DNA of 44,427 bases from Candidatus Heimdallarchaeota archaeon (lineage in GTDB: Archaea > Asgardarchaeota > Heimdallarchaeia > Heimdallarchaeales > Heimdallarchaeaceae), in NCBI GenBank assembly GCA_030668875.1, contig DAOVER010000024.1, positions 1 to 44,427 of the forward strand, written 5' to 3'. Below are positions 8,724 through 17,079 of the stretch, piece by piece. Under the pieces are notes generated by a model. It searched no databases and had not been told where the DNA came from. It saw nothing but the letters and a program-made list of their open reading frames with translations. The position numbers and the translations under genes are program-made. The stretch's first letter is position 1; each line of letters opens with the position of its first letter.

Positions 8724-9496
8724 TTATCCAATTGCTTAAAAATCTGTAAGTTGACACTAGAGGTTGTACTATATGATTCATTTAGATTTATTTCTTCATC
8801 TCTGATTTTGAGTTCCAGAAGTTTCATTGCTTGTTGATAAATTGGTTCTGGAACATCCCATAACCAAGAGAAGTAACGCTTCTGTAAGCTTTCAAAGATA
8901 GAAGCGTGGTCCTGGGAATTGTAGATTGTTTCAGAAAATTCCTCAACTTCAAATCCGTGCTTTAACATCGCGGTTACAAGATGATCGTTTATTGATTTCG
9001 ATTCTTGTTTTGTCCATCCTAATGTTGATAAAATGTTAAGGAAGTATGAGTATAACTTACTTTGATATGCATCTGTATAAACATCTCCAAAAATCACCAT
9101 TTGAGATGTTCTTATTATCTCGTTTAGAAAATCCTCTTGATTTTGTATTAAGTGAATCACATGAATTGCAATGGTTAAATGAAATTTACCTCGAAATGGA
9201 AGATTGCATGCATCAGCTTGAAGAATTGAGATACTTTCAACCAAACCTTTCTTTTTGAGCTCTTTTAACATTAGTTCTGAAATATCAATACCAAAAAGAT
9301 GGTTGTCTGTAGAGGAAAGGTATTTCTCAACCCTCCCAGAGCCTATTCCTAAGGAAAGTATTTGGTAAGGAGGAGAACCAAATGTAATTTGTAGTTTTTT
9401 GTTTATCTCTCGAGTTAAAATAATTATAGTTTCCATAGGAACTGCTCTTGTTCTATCATAAACCTCTGCAACTCTATCAAAATTAATGTAATTCAT
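8720..9496 (-). CDS. Class I SAM-dependent methyltransferase
   Basis: A Rossmann-fold methyltransferase of 258 aa. The opening FDRVAEVYDRTRAVP is common in UbiE/COQ5-like and small-molecule methyltransferases. The SAM-binding motif I is LSLGIGSGR, the acidic residue after strand 2 is in LFGIDIS, and the motif with QADACNLPF follows. The substrate cannot be told. I chose the ATG at 9496, which has GGAAG 5 bases upstream; a GTG at 9508 would overlap the prolidase gene. The prolidase stop lies just before this start, so the two are probably co-transcribed. Confidence 0.78.
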   Translation of the reverse strand: MNYINFDRVAEVYDRTRAVPMETIIILTREINKKLQITFGSPPYQILSLGIGSGRVEKYLSSTDNHLFGIDISELMLKELKKKGLVESISILQADACNLPFRGKFHLTIAIHVIHLIQNQEDFLNEIIRTSQMVIFGDVYTDAYQSKLYSYFLNILSTLGWTKQESKSINDHLVTAMLKHGFEVEEFSETIYNSQDHASIFESLQKRYFSWLWDVPEPIYQQAMKLLELKIRDEEINLNESYSTTSSVNLQIFKQLDN

Positions 9497-9498
9497 TT

Positions 9499-10584
9499 TT
9501 ACTTCCACAAATGCCGATCAAATGTTACTAGTCTTTTAGTCTTATCTCCTACAAGAATGTCATCTTCAATTCTAATACCAAATTTATCTGGCATATAAAT
9601 TCCAGGTTCATCAGTATGAACATTTCCTTTGACTAATTTCCTTTTATTTCCCTTTACCATGTAGGGTTCTTCATGTACTTCTAATCCTAATCCATGTCCT
9701 AAACGATGTGTGAAATATTTCCCGTAACCTGCTTCATCAATTACTTTTCTGGCAGCAAAATCAACTTCTTCGCAGGGTACGCCCACTTTTGACGCATCAA
9801 GTGCAGTATCATTAGCTTCTTGGACGATTTCATATACCTTAAGAAATTCATCAGTAACATTTCCATAAAATGTTGTTAAGGTTATATCTGCAAAATAATT
9901 ATCGCACATAGTTCCCGCATCAATAAGCACAACACTGTTTTCCTTCATTTTTCGTGTGGAAGGTGGTCCATGGGGAACTGCACTGTTCTCATCAAACTGT
10001 ACTAGTGCCCAGCTTGGTTCTCCTGATTGTATGGTCATTTCTTTCTGGACTAATTTCAAAACTTCCAATTCTGACAAACCTGGTTTAAGTAATTCCAAGG
10101 CATTCATCATTCCTTCAACAGTATATTTACCAGCTTTTTCCAAACGTTCAATCTCTGCTTCAGTTTTGATTGATCTTTGTTTCCTTATTATCGAACTCCC
10201 ATCTACAAATTCAGTTTCTGGGAATTGCTTTTTTAATTTGGTATAGATTTCAAAGGACATTGTTGGTTCTAATGCGATTTTCTTCACATTATTATTGATA
10301 GATTCTTTGAGTACTGCAAAAGGGTCTTCTTCTTCGTTCCAAGTTATCACATCATCAAAAGGAGTACGATTTTGTATGTTTTCTTTTTCAAAGGAGGGTG
10401 CAATAATCTGTGCGTCATCATGGATGCTCAAGATACCACATATTAGTCTCTCACTCATAGACATAAATGCCTTAAACAGATAACCAAAATCTATTGAAGG
10501 TGTGATTAGAAATAAATCGATTTCTGATTCATTCATATCTTCTACAATTATTGATTGTCTTCTCCCAAAATCTAGCTGTTTCAC
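9499..10584 (-). CDS. pepQ: M24 family Xaa-Pro dipeptidase (prolidase-like)
   Basis: A 361-aa metallopeptidase with the pita-bread fold, expected to cleave peptides with proline in the second position. An N-terminal creatinase-like domain (about 1-135) precedes the catalytic domain. All five metal ligands are visible: D222 (LIDAG), D233 (YFADIT), H297 (RLGHGLG), E326 (DEPGIY) and E340 (RIEDD); H205 in VPHG is also conserved. The start codon is GTG at 10584. The gene faces the large helical-protein gene across a short divergent promoter region and leads the methyltransferase. It could be another M24B aminopeptidase rather than a strict prolidase. Confidence 0.87.
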   Translation of the reverse strand: MKQLDFGRRQSIIVEDMNESEIDLFLITPSIDFGYLFKAFMSMSERLICGILSIHDDAQIIAPSFEKENIQNRTPFDDVITWNEEEDPFAVLKESINNNVKKIALEPTMSFEIYTKLKKQFPETEFVDGSSIIRKQRSIKTEAEIERLEKAGKYTVEGMMNALELLKPGLSELEVLKLVQKEMTIQSGEPSWALVQFDENSAVPHGPPSTRKMKENSVVLIDAGTMCDNYFADITLTTFYGNVTDEFLKVYEIVQEANDTALDASKVGVPCEEVDFAARKVIDEAGYGKYFTHRLGHGLGLEVHEEPYMVKGNKRKLVKGNVHTDEPGIYMPDKFGIRIEDDILVGDKTKRLVTFDRHLWK

Positions 10585-10640
10585 AACTTCCGTTAGAAAT
10601 CACCATATTTAGATGTTTTGCATTCAAATCTAATATGCAA

Positions 10641-10653
10641 AAGGTTTATTTTT
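10641..10653 (+). promoter_or_regulatory. BRE/TATA promoter of the helical-protein/GTPase operon
   Basis: A purine-rich AAGG element runs directly into TTTATTTTT, whose centre lies about 26 bases before the ATG at 10674. This spacing fits a leaderless transcript starting at or next to that ATG, and is the main reason for choosing it over in-frame ATGs further upstream (10551, 10635). Confidence 0.45.
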
Positions 10654-10673
10654 GGAAAGTACCATTTTTAGCT

Positions 10674-12968
10674 ATGAACTTATCACTATTAGACACTAGG
10701 CCATTCAACAAATTCGTTGAAATGGAACTAGAAAGAGATAATCTCTACAGTTCCTTTACTGAATTAGATGAACCAAGAGAGATATCGGAAGCGTGGGTTA
10801 TTTTTGCAGAATCTTGTTCAAAAAACTTGTCAACAATAAACAGTTTAGCAGATATGGCAATTGAAAGAATATACGATGTTTATCGAGATATACAACAAGG
10901 GAAAGATAATCCATTAGCTCTTCATGAACTACTTTATGGTGATTTTCCAAATCAAATAATGGCTCTAAACAAATTTGAATTACAGCTAGGTGTCTTAACT
11001 TATGTTTATTCTCAGGTGAGAAATAGAGGAGTATTCAAGCACAAACCAGAAACAAGTCAATATTCATACTATATAATTGCAAAAGAAACAATTGATCGAA
11101 TAGTATACAGAATCCTATCTGATTCATTACCTGAGGTCGAAATATCCGGATTAACCCCAACTCCAACAAAGGGGGATCTTCTTGAAGTTATCATGCCCTT
11201 GGTTCAATTGGAAAATTTGAAGCGATTATTACCTATTTATGATAGTTTACCTAATAGCGATACAGACCCTAGAGTGCTTTCAAAGAAAGGGGAATACGAT
11301 TATCTTCAAGGTGTTACTTTACTAACTCATATCATAGACATCTCTCGAAAGACATCTCAGGATTTCTGGTGGTCCGACCCTATTTCCGAACTATCCATCT
11401 TGAATCATGCAAAAGAGCATTTTGAGACTGTAATAAAATTATGGAATAAAGCTCCAGAATCTGTAGGAAATAAGGGGATGGCTATTAAAATGGATTTTTT
11501 GCCAATAGTTGATGCACAAAGTTCTGTTTCAATGGTTCAACATTTCAAACTACTTGGAGAAAGTGCACTTGAAGGAGGAGATCTTAATCATGCATCAAGT
11601 TATTATGCGAGGGCACTATCTGAATACAAAAAGGCTTACAAAATTCTAAAGAAATCAGATAGTTCTCAGAGTAAATATCTTTACAAAAGAATACAGGCTG
11701 AAGAATCTGAACTTAAAATCCTGAAATCCATCACAGAGCTTGCGCTAAAATATACAGATATAGTTGATAAGTTATATTCTCAAGATAATGAAGGAGCTTT
11801 AGCTTCTTGTTTGGAAATAAATGAAATACTAAAACAAATTGAAGGAGCAGGATCACTTCCATATGTTTATGGAGTGAGTGTAACTTATTCATCCGCAGTT
11901 TCTATGATAAATGATTTACTAACACAAGAAACTGCTAATTTGAATGTAATCGATAGATTAATTTCCCAATTCAATTTTCCATTAAAAGCTATGAGTACCG
12001 CCTTATCTGAAGTGCCATTACTGTACATCAAAGTTGATCACGATAATCCAATTGCTAGCTTCGATGAACTTCAAGAAATAGATGAAAAACTTTACTACTT
12101 GGAGAAAGCGATAGAACTATTACCTCAATTCATTCAGGAAAAAGATAAGCAAAGAAATAAGATTCACGCAATGAGAAATTTTATCAAATCAGTAATTGCA
12201 GAGAATAAAATCTATCTATACAGCGACTATAACATAGTTCTAGATTTAATCTTAAGAGCCAGAGCTCATTATTATGCAAAAAAGGCAGAGCAGAGTATAT
12301 CAGAGATTAAAAAAGGAGAAAAAGAGTTAAAGAAATTAATAAATCAAAGATTGATTGAAACTAAAATTTCCGGAATGGTTACAGAATCTAGTTTGGTTTC
12401 TCTAGGTCTTCAAAGCTCCTACAAAAATAATAAGAGAGCATCGATGGAAGAGATGATAACTCTTATTTATGAAACTGAGAAATTACCTGAGTTTATTGCG
12501 GAATCTGTTGAAGCTCAATTCAATGAAATAACAGACTTCCATGAATTACTTGATTTAATTCTGCTTGATACTCAAGAACTGTTAGCTGCCAATGAAAACG
12601 TTTCTATAAAAGGTAATGATATCAATTTTGATTTTGTTAGGAGAAGAGAGGTTTTCATACCTGTAATTAAAACAATGGTTGAAGCAGTCGAAAACGTTAT
12701 TTTAGGAGAACTTTTTGCAAAAAGCAGTAAAATGACTAAAGCTGAAGGTAGTTACAATCGAGCTAACAAATTATTCTTTGAGGTTAGTGAATCTCTAGGT
12801 AGAATCATAAATTACTTAGAAGATCAAAAAGAGCTCCCAAAATTCATTTACCAATTGTCATTGTTCAGTAGAGAAAATGCTTCTTCTATAAGAAACAGAA
12901 GAAAAAGACAAGAACCGCCATACTCAGATATGATTACAACTTTGGATTACCTCATACTTAACCTTTAA
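10674..12968 (+). CDS. Large all-helical protein with TPR-like repeats, GTPase neighbour
   Basis: A 764-aa soluble protein, almost entirely predicted helix, with no signal peptide or membrane segment. Segments such as LNHASSYYARALSEYKKAY and KMTKAEGSYNRANKLFFEV have the small-residue spacing of tetratricopeptide-type hairpins, but the repeats are weak and no family is recognised. The coding frame extends upstream to 10551, but only the ATG at 10674 fits the TATA position. A small GTPase gene starts 38 bases downstream on the same strand. A role as scaffold, effector or regulator of that GTPase is a reasonable inference, without direct sequence proof. Confidence 0.7.
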   Translation: MNLSLLDTRPFNKFVEMELERDNLYSSFTELDEPREISEAWVIFAESCSKNLSTINSLADMAIERIYDVYRDIQQGKDNPLALHELLYGDFPNQIMALNKFELQLGVLTYVYSQVRNRGVFKHKPETSQYSYYIIAKETIDRIVYRILSDSLPEVEISGLTPTPTKGDLLEVIMPLVQLENLKRLLPIYDSLPNSDTDPRVLSKKGEYDYLQGVTLLTHIIDISRKTSQDFWWSDPISELSILNHAKEHFETVIKLWNKAPESVGNKGMAIKMDFLPIVDAQSSVSMVQHFKLLGESALEGGDLNHASSYYARALSEYKKAYKILKKSDSSQSKYLYKRIQAEESELKILKSITELALKYTDIVDKLYSQDNEGALASCLEINEILKQIEGAGSLPYVYGVSVTYSSAVSMINDLLTQETANLNVIDRLISQFNFPLKAMSTALSEVPLLYIKVDHDNPIASFDELQEIDEKLYYLEKAIELLPQFIQEKDKQRNKIHAMRNFIKSVIAENKIYLYSDYNIVLDLILRARAHYYAKKAEQSISEIKKGEKELKKLINQRLIETKISGMVTESSLVSLGLQSSYKNNKRASMEEMITLIYETEKLPEFIAESVEAQFNEITDFHELLDLILLDTQELLAANENVSIKGNDINFDFVRRREVFIPVIKTMVEAVENVILGELFAKSSKMTKAEGSYNRANKLFFEVSESLGRIINYLEDQKELPKFIYQLSLFSRENASSIRNRRKRQEPPYSDMITTLDYLILNL

Positions 12969-13006
12969 ACACTCAGATTTCAATGATTAGTAATTAGGGA
13001 AGCATC

Positions 13007-13912
13007 ATGGAGAATCTATTTCGGTTAAAGCAAGACACAATACCAATCGTACTTATTGGTCTTCAATATGCTGGAAAAACTACACTTGTAAGCTGGTTAA
13101 AGGAGAAACGTTTTACTCGTCCAAAACCTACTGTTGGAGTAGTAGTTGAAAACATAAAAATAGGTGATATACTTTTCAATATTCACGATATATCAGGGCA
13201 AGAAGTTTTTCGAGAAAATATATGGAAGTCCAATATATTAACATCCATGGGAGTTGTTTTTGTTCTTGATTCTTCTGATACTTCAAGGTTAGATGAAGCT
13301 TTCACTTGGTATTGGAAGATGGTAAAGGAATGGTTAATTGAATCTTATTCAGATAAAGCAATTCTCTTTCTAGCTAACAAATCTGATCTGAAAACCGCCC
13401 TTAGTCTAGATGACATAATTAGCAAGATGAAACTGGATGAAATGTCTTCATATCCTAATATTTCTTTCCAATTCTTCAAAACTTCAGTAAGAAATGAAGA
13501 AAACATTGAACTTTCTTTTAAATGGTTTATTTCTAAGATTAAGAGTTTTAGGAAACTTCAATTCAAGAAATTCAAGGCACTCATTGTTTCCGATATTTTT
13601 GGAAATCCGCTATATGTTTATGACCCTGATAAAATTGCACAAGACACCGGAATGTTTGTCGGTTATATTAAAGCTTTGAGTGGGTTTGCAAATGAGATTC
13701 TAGGGCATGAGCAATTTAAAGTTCTGAAAGTTGATACAAACCACTTCTTCATTTCAGAGATTAATGAACACGTTGTGCTCATTGCAGTTGATCAAGAAGA
13801 AGCACTTCCTGAAGCGCGTAGACTATCTATATTGTTACATGAGTATTTAAAAAATAAGAATGTTGATATAACTACAGAATTGAACGTGCTTTTGAGTGAC
13901 TATGTAACATAG
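13007..13912 (+). CDS. Arf/Rag-like small GTPase with C-terminal longin/roadblock-like domain
   Basis: 301 aa. A complete G domain fills residues 10-180: G1 GLQYAGKTT (18-26), G2 T42, G3 DISGQ (61-65) with the catalytic-type Gln, G4 NKSD (124-127), G5 TSV (159-161). About 110 more residues follow (188-295) with an alternating strand/helix pattern (ALIVSDIFGNPLYVY, then helices, then HVVLIAVD and a long helix), compatible with a roadblock/longin (profilin-like) fold. This layout recalls Rag/Gtr GTPases. Two more GTPases at 33956-35956 share it. No CaaX or other C-terminal Cys is present. It is co-oriented with the helical protein upstream. Confidence 0.85.
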   Translation: MENLFRLKQDTIPIVLIGLQYAGKTTLVSWLKEKRFTRPKPTVGVVVENIKIGDILFNIHDISGQEVFRENIWKSNILTSMGVVFVLDSSDTSRLDEAFTWYWKMVKEWLIESYSDKAILFLANKSDLKTALSLDDIISKMKLDEMSSYPNISFQFFKTSVRNEENIELSFKWFISKIKSFRKLQFKKFKALIVSDIFGNPLYVYDPDKIAQDTGMFVGYIKALSGFANEILGHEQFKVLKVDTNHFFISEINEHVVLIAVDQEEALPEARRLSILLHEYLKNKNVDITTELNVLLSDYVT

Positions 13913-13999
13913 AAAGAATTTTAAAAGCAAAGAAGTTCCTTCCACAAAGAATATAAAGACTTTAAATTTACTTAATATTGAGTTTCGTGGTGATTATTA

Positions 14000-14584
14000 A
14001 TGGACTGTAAATTCTGTAAACTTGAAAATATTGATTTGTTAGAAGATGGTATTACCTTTAAGTGCAGTCATTGTGGTTATTCATTTGATGTTGGTAAAAC
14101 AGCTATACTATATGATAAAATGATGCAAATGCCTCTTTCTTCATGGTTGTTAGCATCTCTACTCTGGTTTTCTGCAATGGTAACAGGAGTTTTATTAGGT
14201 TTAGGATTTAGTAGTGCATCTTTATCGTCTACTATTTTGTTCCTATTCATATATGGAGCATCAGCTTTCTTATATGGTATATCCGCATCTATTGATTTCT
14301 TCAGTGCTATTTGGATATACATTAAAGGAACATTCTCAAAAGAGAAAATTTCATTTGATGAAGCTAAAAATGAAGTTCAAGTGAAAAGAAAAGAGAAAAT
14401 AGTAAGTGAAATGGCGACCGGTCAAGTAATTGATGAAGCTACTGGAAAAACTGTTGACACAGATATTAGACCTGGGGAGAAGCGTGTTCCAAAAATTGCT
14501 CCTTCATTCTTAGCAGGTATTTACACAATCGTTCTAGCTGTGCTATTTGTTATTGTGTTTACTACATTCTTTCCACCACCTTAA
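14000..14584 (+). CDS. Membrane protein with N-terminal zinc ribbon
   Basis: 194 aa. The first 30 residues hold a CxxC...CxxC zinc ribbon (C3, C6, C22, C25). Residues 45-110 contain two to three membrane segments, followed by a charged loop (KEKISFDEAKNEVQVKRKEK) and a last membrane helix near the C-terminus (YTIVLAVLFVIVFTTFF). The function is unknown; such proteins are common single genes in archaea. GGTGAT at 13989-13994 lies 5 bases before the ATG. The gene ends in a perfect hairpin shared with the convergent endonuclease IV gene. Confidence 0.7.
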   Translation: MDCKFCKLENIDLLEDGITFKCSHCGYSFDVGKTAILYDKMMQMPLSSWLLASLLWFSAMVTGVLLGLGFSSASLSSTILFLFIYGASAFLYGISASIDFFSAIWIYIKGTFSKEKISFDEAKNEVQVKRKEKIVSEMATGQVIDEATGKTVDTDIRPGEKRVPKIAPSFLAGIYTIVLAVLFVIVFTTFFPPP

Positions 14585-14610
14585 ATAGAAAAAATCTATT
14601 TTTTCTATTT
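14583..14610. terminator. Bidirectional hairpin terminator
   Basis: A perfect 12-base inverted repeat, AAATAGAAAAAA (14583-14594) and TTTTTTCTATTT (14599-14610), with loop TCTA. It lies between two convergent genes and overlaps both stop codons. Each strand reads a stem ending in a T-rich arm, so it can serve both transcripts. Confidence 0.65.
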
Positions 14611-15471
14611 ATTTATTAAAGAACGAAGATATTTGATATTGTCTACATCTGTACGTCTTTCATCGACAGGAGTTTCAAGTATCCATGGTTTCTTCCTCAA
14701 ATCTGAATCCTTAATCAATTCAGAGAAACCAATTTCACCTATTTTTCCCAAACCCAAGTGTTCATGTAAGTCTCTTTTTGAGCCCACTTCTGTTTTTGAA
14801 TCGTTTGCGTGAACTATTGTTATTGATTCCATCCCAATAGTTGCTTTTATTTCTTCAATAAAATTAGATACGCCAAGTTGATTACTGATGTCATATCCAG
14901 CAGAAAATGCATGACATGTATCAAAACAGACCTTTACTTTCGAATCCTTAATTTCCTCAAGAATAGCTTGAATATTTACAAAAGTACCAGTAAGAGTTTT
15001 TCCCCCACCCGCTGAGTTTTCAACTAAAATAGTAACTTTACGTTCTCCAAAATCAATTCCTTTCTGAATAGATCCAACATATTTTTCAAAACCCTCTTGA
15101 AAAGTCCCTCCTTTGTAAGATCCAGAATGAACTACAAAATAAGGAATACCTAAAATTTTACATCGTTCTATTTCTTTAAGAAATGAATCCATAGATTTAG
15201 TATAAATTTCATCATTTAATGAAGCGAGATTGGGAAGATAGGATATATGGGCTACAACTGGTGAGATATTATAATTCAAATGTTTTTCCCTAAATTGATC
15301 AATTTCCTTTTTGGAAATCACTTTGAAAGCCCATCCTCGAGGATTTTTGGTAAAAACTTGAAATGTAGAACAGCCAATCTTTTTAGCTCTATCAAAAGCC
15401 AAATCAATGGATTTTGCAATAGAAACATGACAACCAATTTTCACTTCTTCAACCAATTCTTTCACAATCAC
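14605..15471 (-). CDS. nfo: Endonuclease IV (AP endonuclease)
   Basis: TIM-barrel zinc enzyme that cuts the backbone 5' of abasic sites in base excision repair. The family zinc-ligand motifs are all visible: AHISYLPNLAS, VVHSGSYKGG, LVENSAGGG, CFDTCHAFSAGYD, VHANDSK, RDLHEHLGLG and LETP. The length of 288 aa is normal. The start at 15471 is GTG. A second GTG at 15444 would give the usual family N-terminus (KIGCHVSI directly after Met), so the first nine residues are uncertain. CTTTATTAG at 15502-15510 on this strand may be the TATA element. Confidence 0.93.
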   Translation of the reverse strand: MIVKELVEEVKIGCHVSIAKSIDLAFDRAKKIGCSTFQVFTKNPRGWAFKVISKKEIDQFREKHLNYNISPVVAHISYLPNLASLNDEIYTKSMDSFLKEIERCKILGIPYFVVHSGSYKGGTFQEGFEKYVGSIQKGIDFGERKVTILVENSAGGGKTLTGTFVNIQAILEEIKDSKVKVCFDTCHAFSAGYDISNQLGVSNFIEEIKATIGMESITIVHANDSKTEVGSKRDLHEHLGLGKIGEIGFSELIKDSDLRKKPWILETPVDERRTDVDNIKYLRSLINK

Positions 15472-15543
15472 AAATGATGATACTAAACTAGTAACAAATT
15501 ACTAATAAAGTATTTGTAGGGTAATATGATTTTTGGGATTATA

Positions 15544-16533
15544 TTAGAAATCATAGGATGATGCAAGAACCATATATTCTGACACCAATGATTTTAACTC
15601 TTGTTTTTGATCTTCTGAATCTTCTTGCAAGGCTAAGGAATAATATACTTTGGCTCTGACATAAGCTCTATATGATTTGTAAAAATCAAGCAGCTCAAAA
15701 TGATCTTCAATCTTTTCTCCCATATTGTTCATGTATTGTTGAATGAAGAACTCAGATGATCTAACCTGTTTATGAAAATCCAAGTCCATTGAAAGAAAAG
15801 CTACTTCTTCTAGAATATCCTGAATCCTCAACATTTTGTTAAATTCAATACAGTCAAAAATTATTACTTCATTTTGATTATAGAAAATGTTTCCTACTAT
15901 TAAATCTCCATGTCCATCTATGATTTTTCCCTCTTCTTTTCGTTTATCGAAGATTTCCTTATTTGTTTCTAGAAACTTGTAAACTCTTTCTTCTAAACTC
16001 TCATCAAAAGGGAAGCCAAGGTATGTTTTAGTAGTTCTGAAATTCTCATCCCATTTCTCAAAAATACTATCATAAATGGAAAATTCTGGATAAACTATAT
16101 TTTGCTTATGGAATATGGATATTTCAACAGCTATTTTCTGTAAAATATAATCATCTATAGAACCTTTGTCCTTTAAGATGCTCAGAAGCAAAGAAGACTG
16201 AGGAAGTTGAACCATCTTAACAAGATATTCAACGGGATTAGATGTCAAACCAATTTTCCCTTGAGAATCAACCATCTCGACACTTAGATATAAATCTGGA
16301 GCCATTCTTTTGTTCAATACTAGTTCAGCTTTTATTGTTTCATGCCTTTTCTCCAAGGATGTGAAATCTAATACATCGCCAAATTTGATAGATTTCTTCA
16401 TTTTATAGGCGTATTTACCGGTAAGGAAAATCCAACTTATGTTTGTTTCAATTACATTAATGCTTTCTTGAACCTCGTGTGGATAAGTTGATGGGTTCCT
16501 AAGTGTTCGTACTACGTCTTTCTGTGATAGCAT
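15544..16533 (-). CDS. Aminoglycoside-phosphotransferase-like kinase (COG2187 type)
   Basis: About 329 aa with an APH/choline-kinase fold. A Brenner-type motif GHGDLIVGNIFY (HGDLxxxN) supplies the catalytic Asp, and IFDCIEFN carries the metal-binding Asp. The N-terminus (YPHEVQESINVIETNISWIFLTGKYAYKMKK) matches the COG2187 group, known in bacteria as bifunctional proteins joined to a P-loop kinase domain. Here the P-loop kinase is a separate gene immediately upstream, overlapping by 35 bases. I use the ATG at 16533; a TTG at 16539 is also in frame. The substrate is unknown, and antibiotic resistance should not be assumed. Confidence 0.8.
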   Translation of the reverse strand: MLSQKDVVRTLRNPSTYPHEVQESINVIETNISWIFLTGKYAYKMKKSIKFGDVLDFTSLEKRHETIKAELVLNKRMAPDLYLSVEMVDSQGKIGLTSNPVEYLVKMVQLPQSSLLLSILKDKGSIDDYILQKIAVEISIFHKQNIVYPEFSIYDSIFEKWDENFRTTKTYLGFPFDESLEERVYKFLETNKEIFDKRKEEGKIIDGHGDLIVGNIFYNQNEVIIFDCIEFNKMLRIQDILEEVAFLSMDLDFHKQVRSSEFFIQQYMNNMGEKIEDHFELLDFYKSYRAYVRAKVYYSLALQEDSEDQKQELKSLVSEYMVLASSYDF

Positions 16534-17074
16534 TTCCAATCATCTCAAGTGTTTTGTAGTGATCTTCTGCCATATCGACTTCAATATGTGATAGATTTGT
16601 AGGTTCAAAGAGTTCTTTGTATTTTTCTAATACTTTTATATCAGCATCGCTTAAGGTTCTTCTGTTTCTTTTCGCTCTTTCTTCAAACCTCTTACGAATT
16701 AAGTCTTCTGGGGCTTTTACTATAACTAATAAAAATGTTGCATCAAAACGAGCGCAGATTCTACCAACCTTGCTTCTAAGTTTATCTTGATAAAATGTTC
16801 CATCTAACACACAACCAACGCCATGTTTCAGAAGGGTATAGAGAACGTAGTAGATAGTATCATAAACCACATTCCTCTGCCTTTGTGAATAAGATCCTCT
16901 ACCGAAAGAATTTTGTCTGACATCACGAAATATTCTTTTTCTGACAGAATCTGTGCTTATGTGCTCCAATCTATATTTTCTTGCTAGTTTTCTAGCTAAC
17001 GTCGATTTCCCAGTTCCTGGTAAACCTGCTAGTAAAATTACTAAAGGAGTTCTTCTACCTATTCGAGAACCTAT
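16499..17074 (-). CDS. P-loop kinase (AAA_33 type), no canonical start codon
   Basis: The frame encodes a small-molecule kinase-like domain of up to 191 aa. Walker A GLPGTGKST lies at 17000-17026, followed by HISTDSVRK, CVLDGTFY and the lid-like RKRFEERAKRNRR. The frame opens at 17074, just after an in-frame TAA, and is preceded closely by the HerA-like gene stop at 17080. No ATG, GTG or TTG occurs before Walker A; only ATA codons (17074, 17062) and one ATT are available. The first TTG (16969) would remove the P-loop, so a start there makes no sense. A rare start codon, a sequencing error or coupling to the upstream gene could explain this. It pairs with the APH-like gene downstream. Confidence 0.7.
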   Translation of the reverse strand: MGSRIGRRTPLVILLAGLPGTGKSTLARKLARKYRLEHISTDSVRKRIFRDVRQNSFGRGSYSQRQRNVVYDTIYYVLYTLLKHGVGCVLDGTFYQDKLRSKVGRICARFDATFLLVIVKAPEDLIRKRFEERAKRNRRTLSDADIKVLEKYKELFEPTNLSHIEVDMAEDHYKTLEMIGNAITERRSTNT

Positions 17075-17079
17075 TTATG

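Noticed and set aside
15544..16533. Antibiotic-resistance kinase
   Set aside because: The APH-type fold is shared by many metabolic kinases, and this group is not a known resistance family; the context gives no mobile element.
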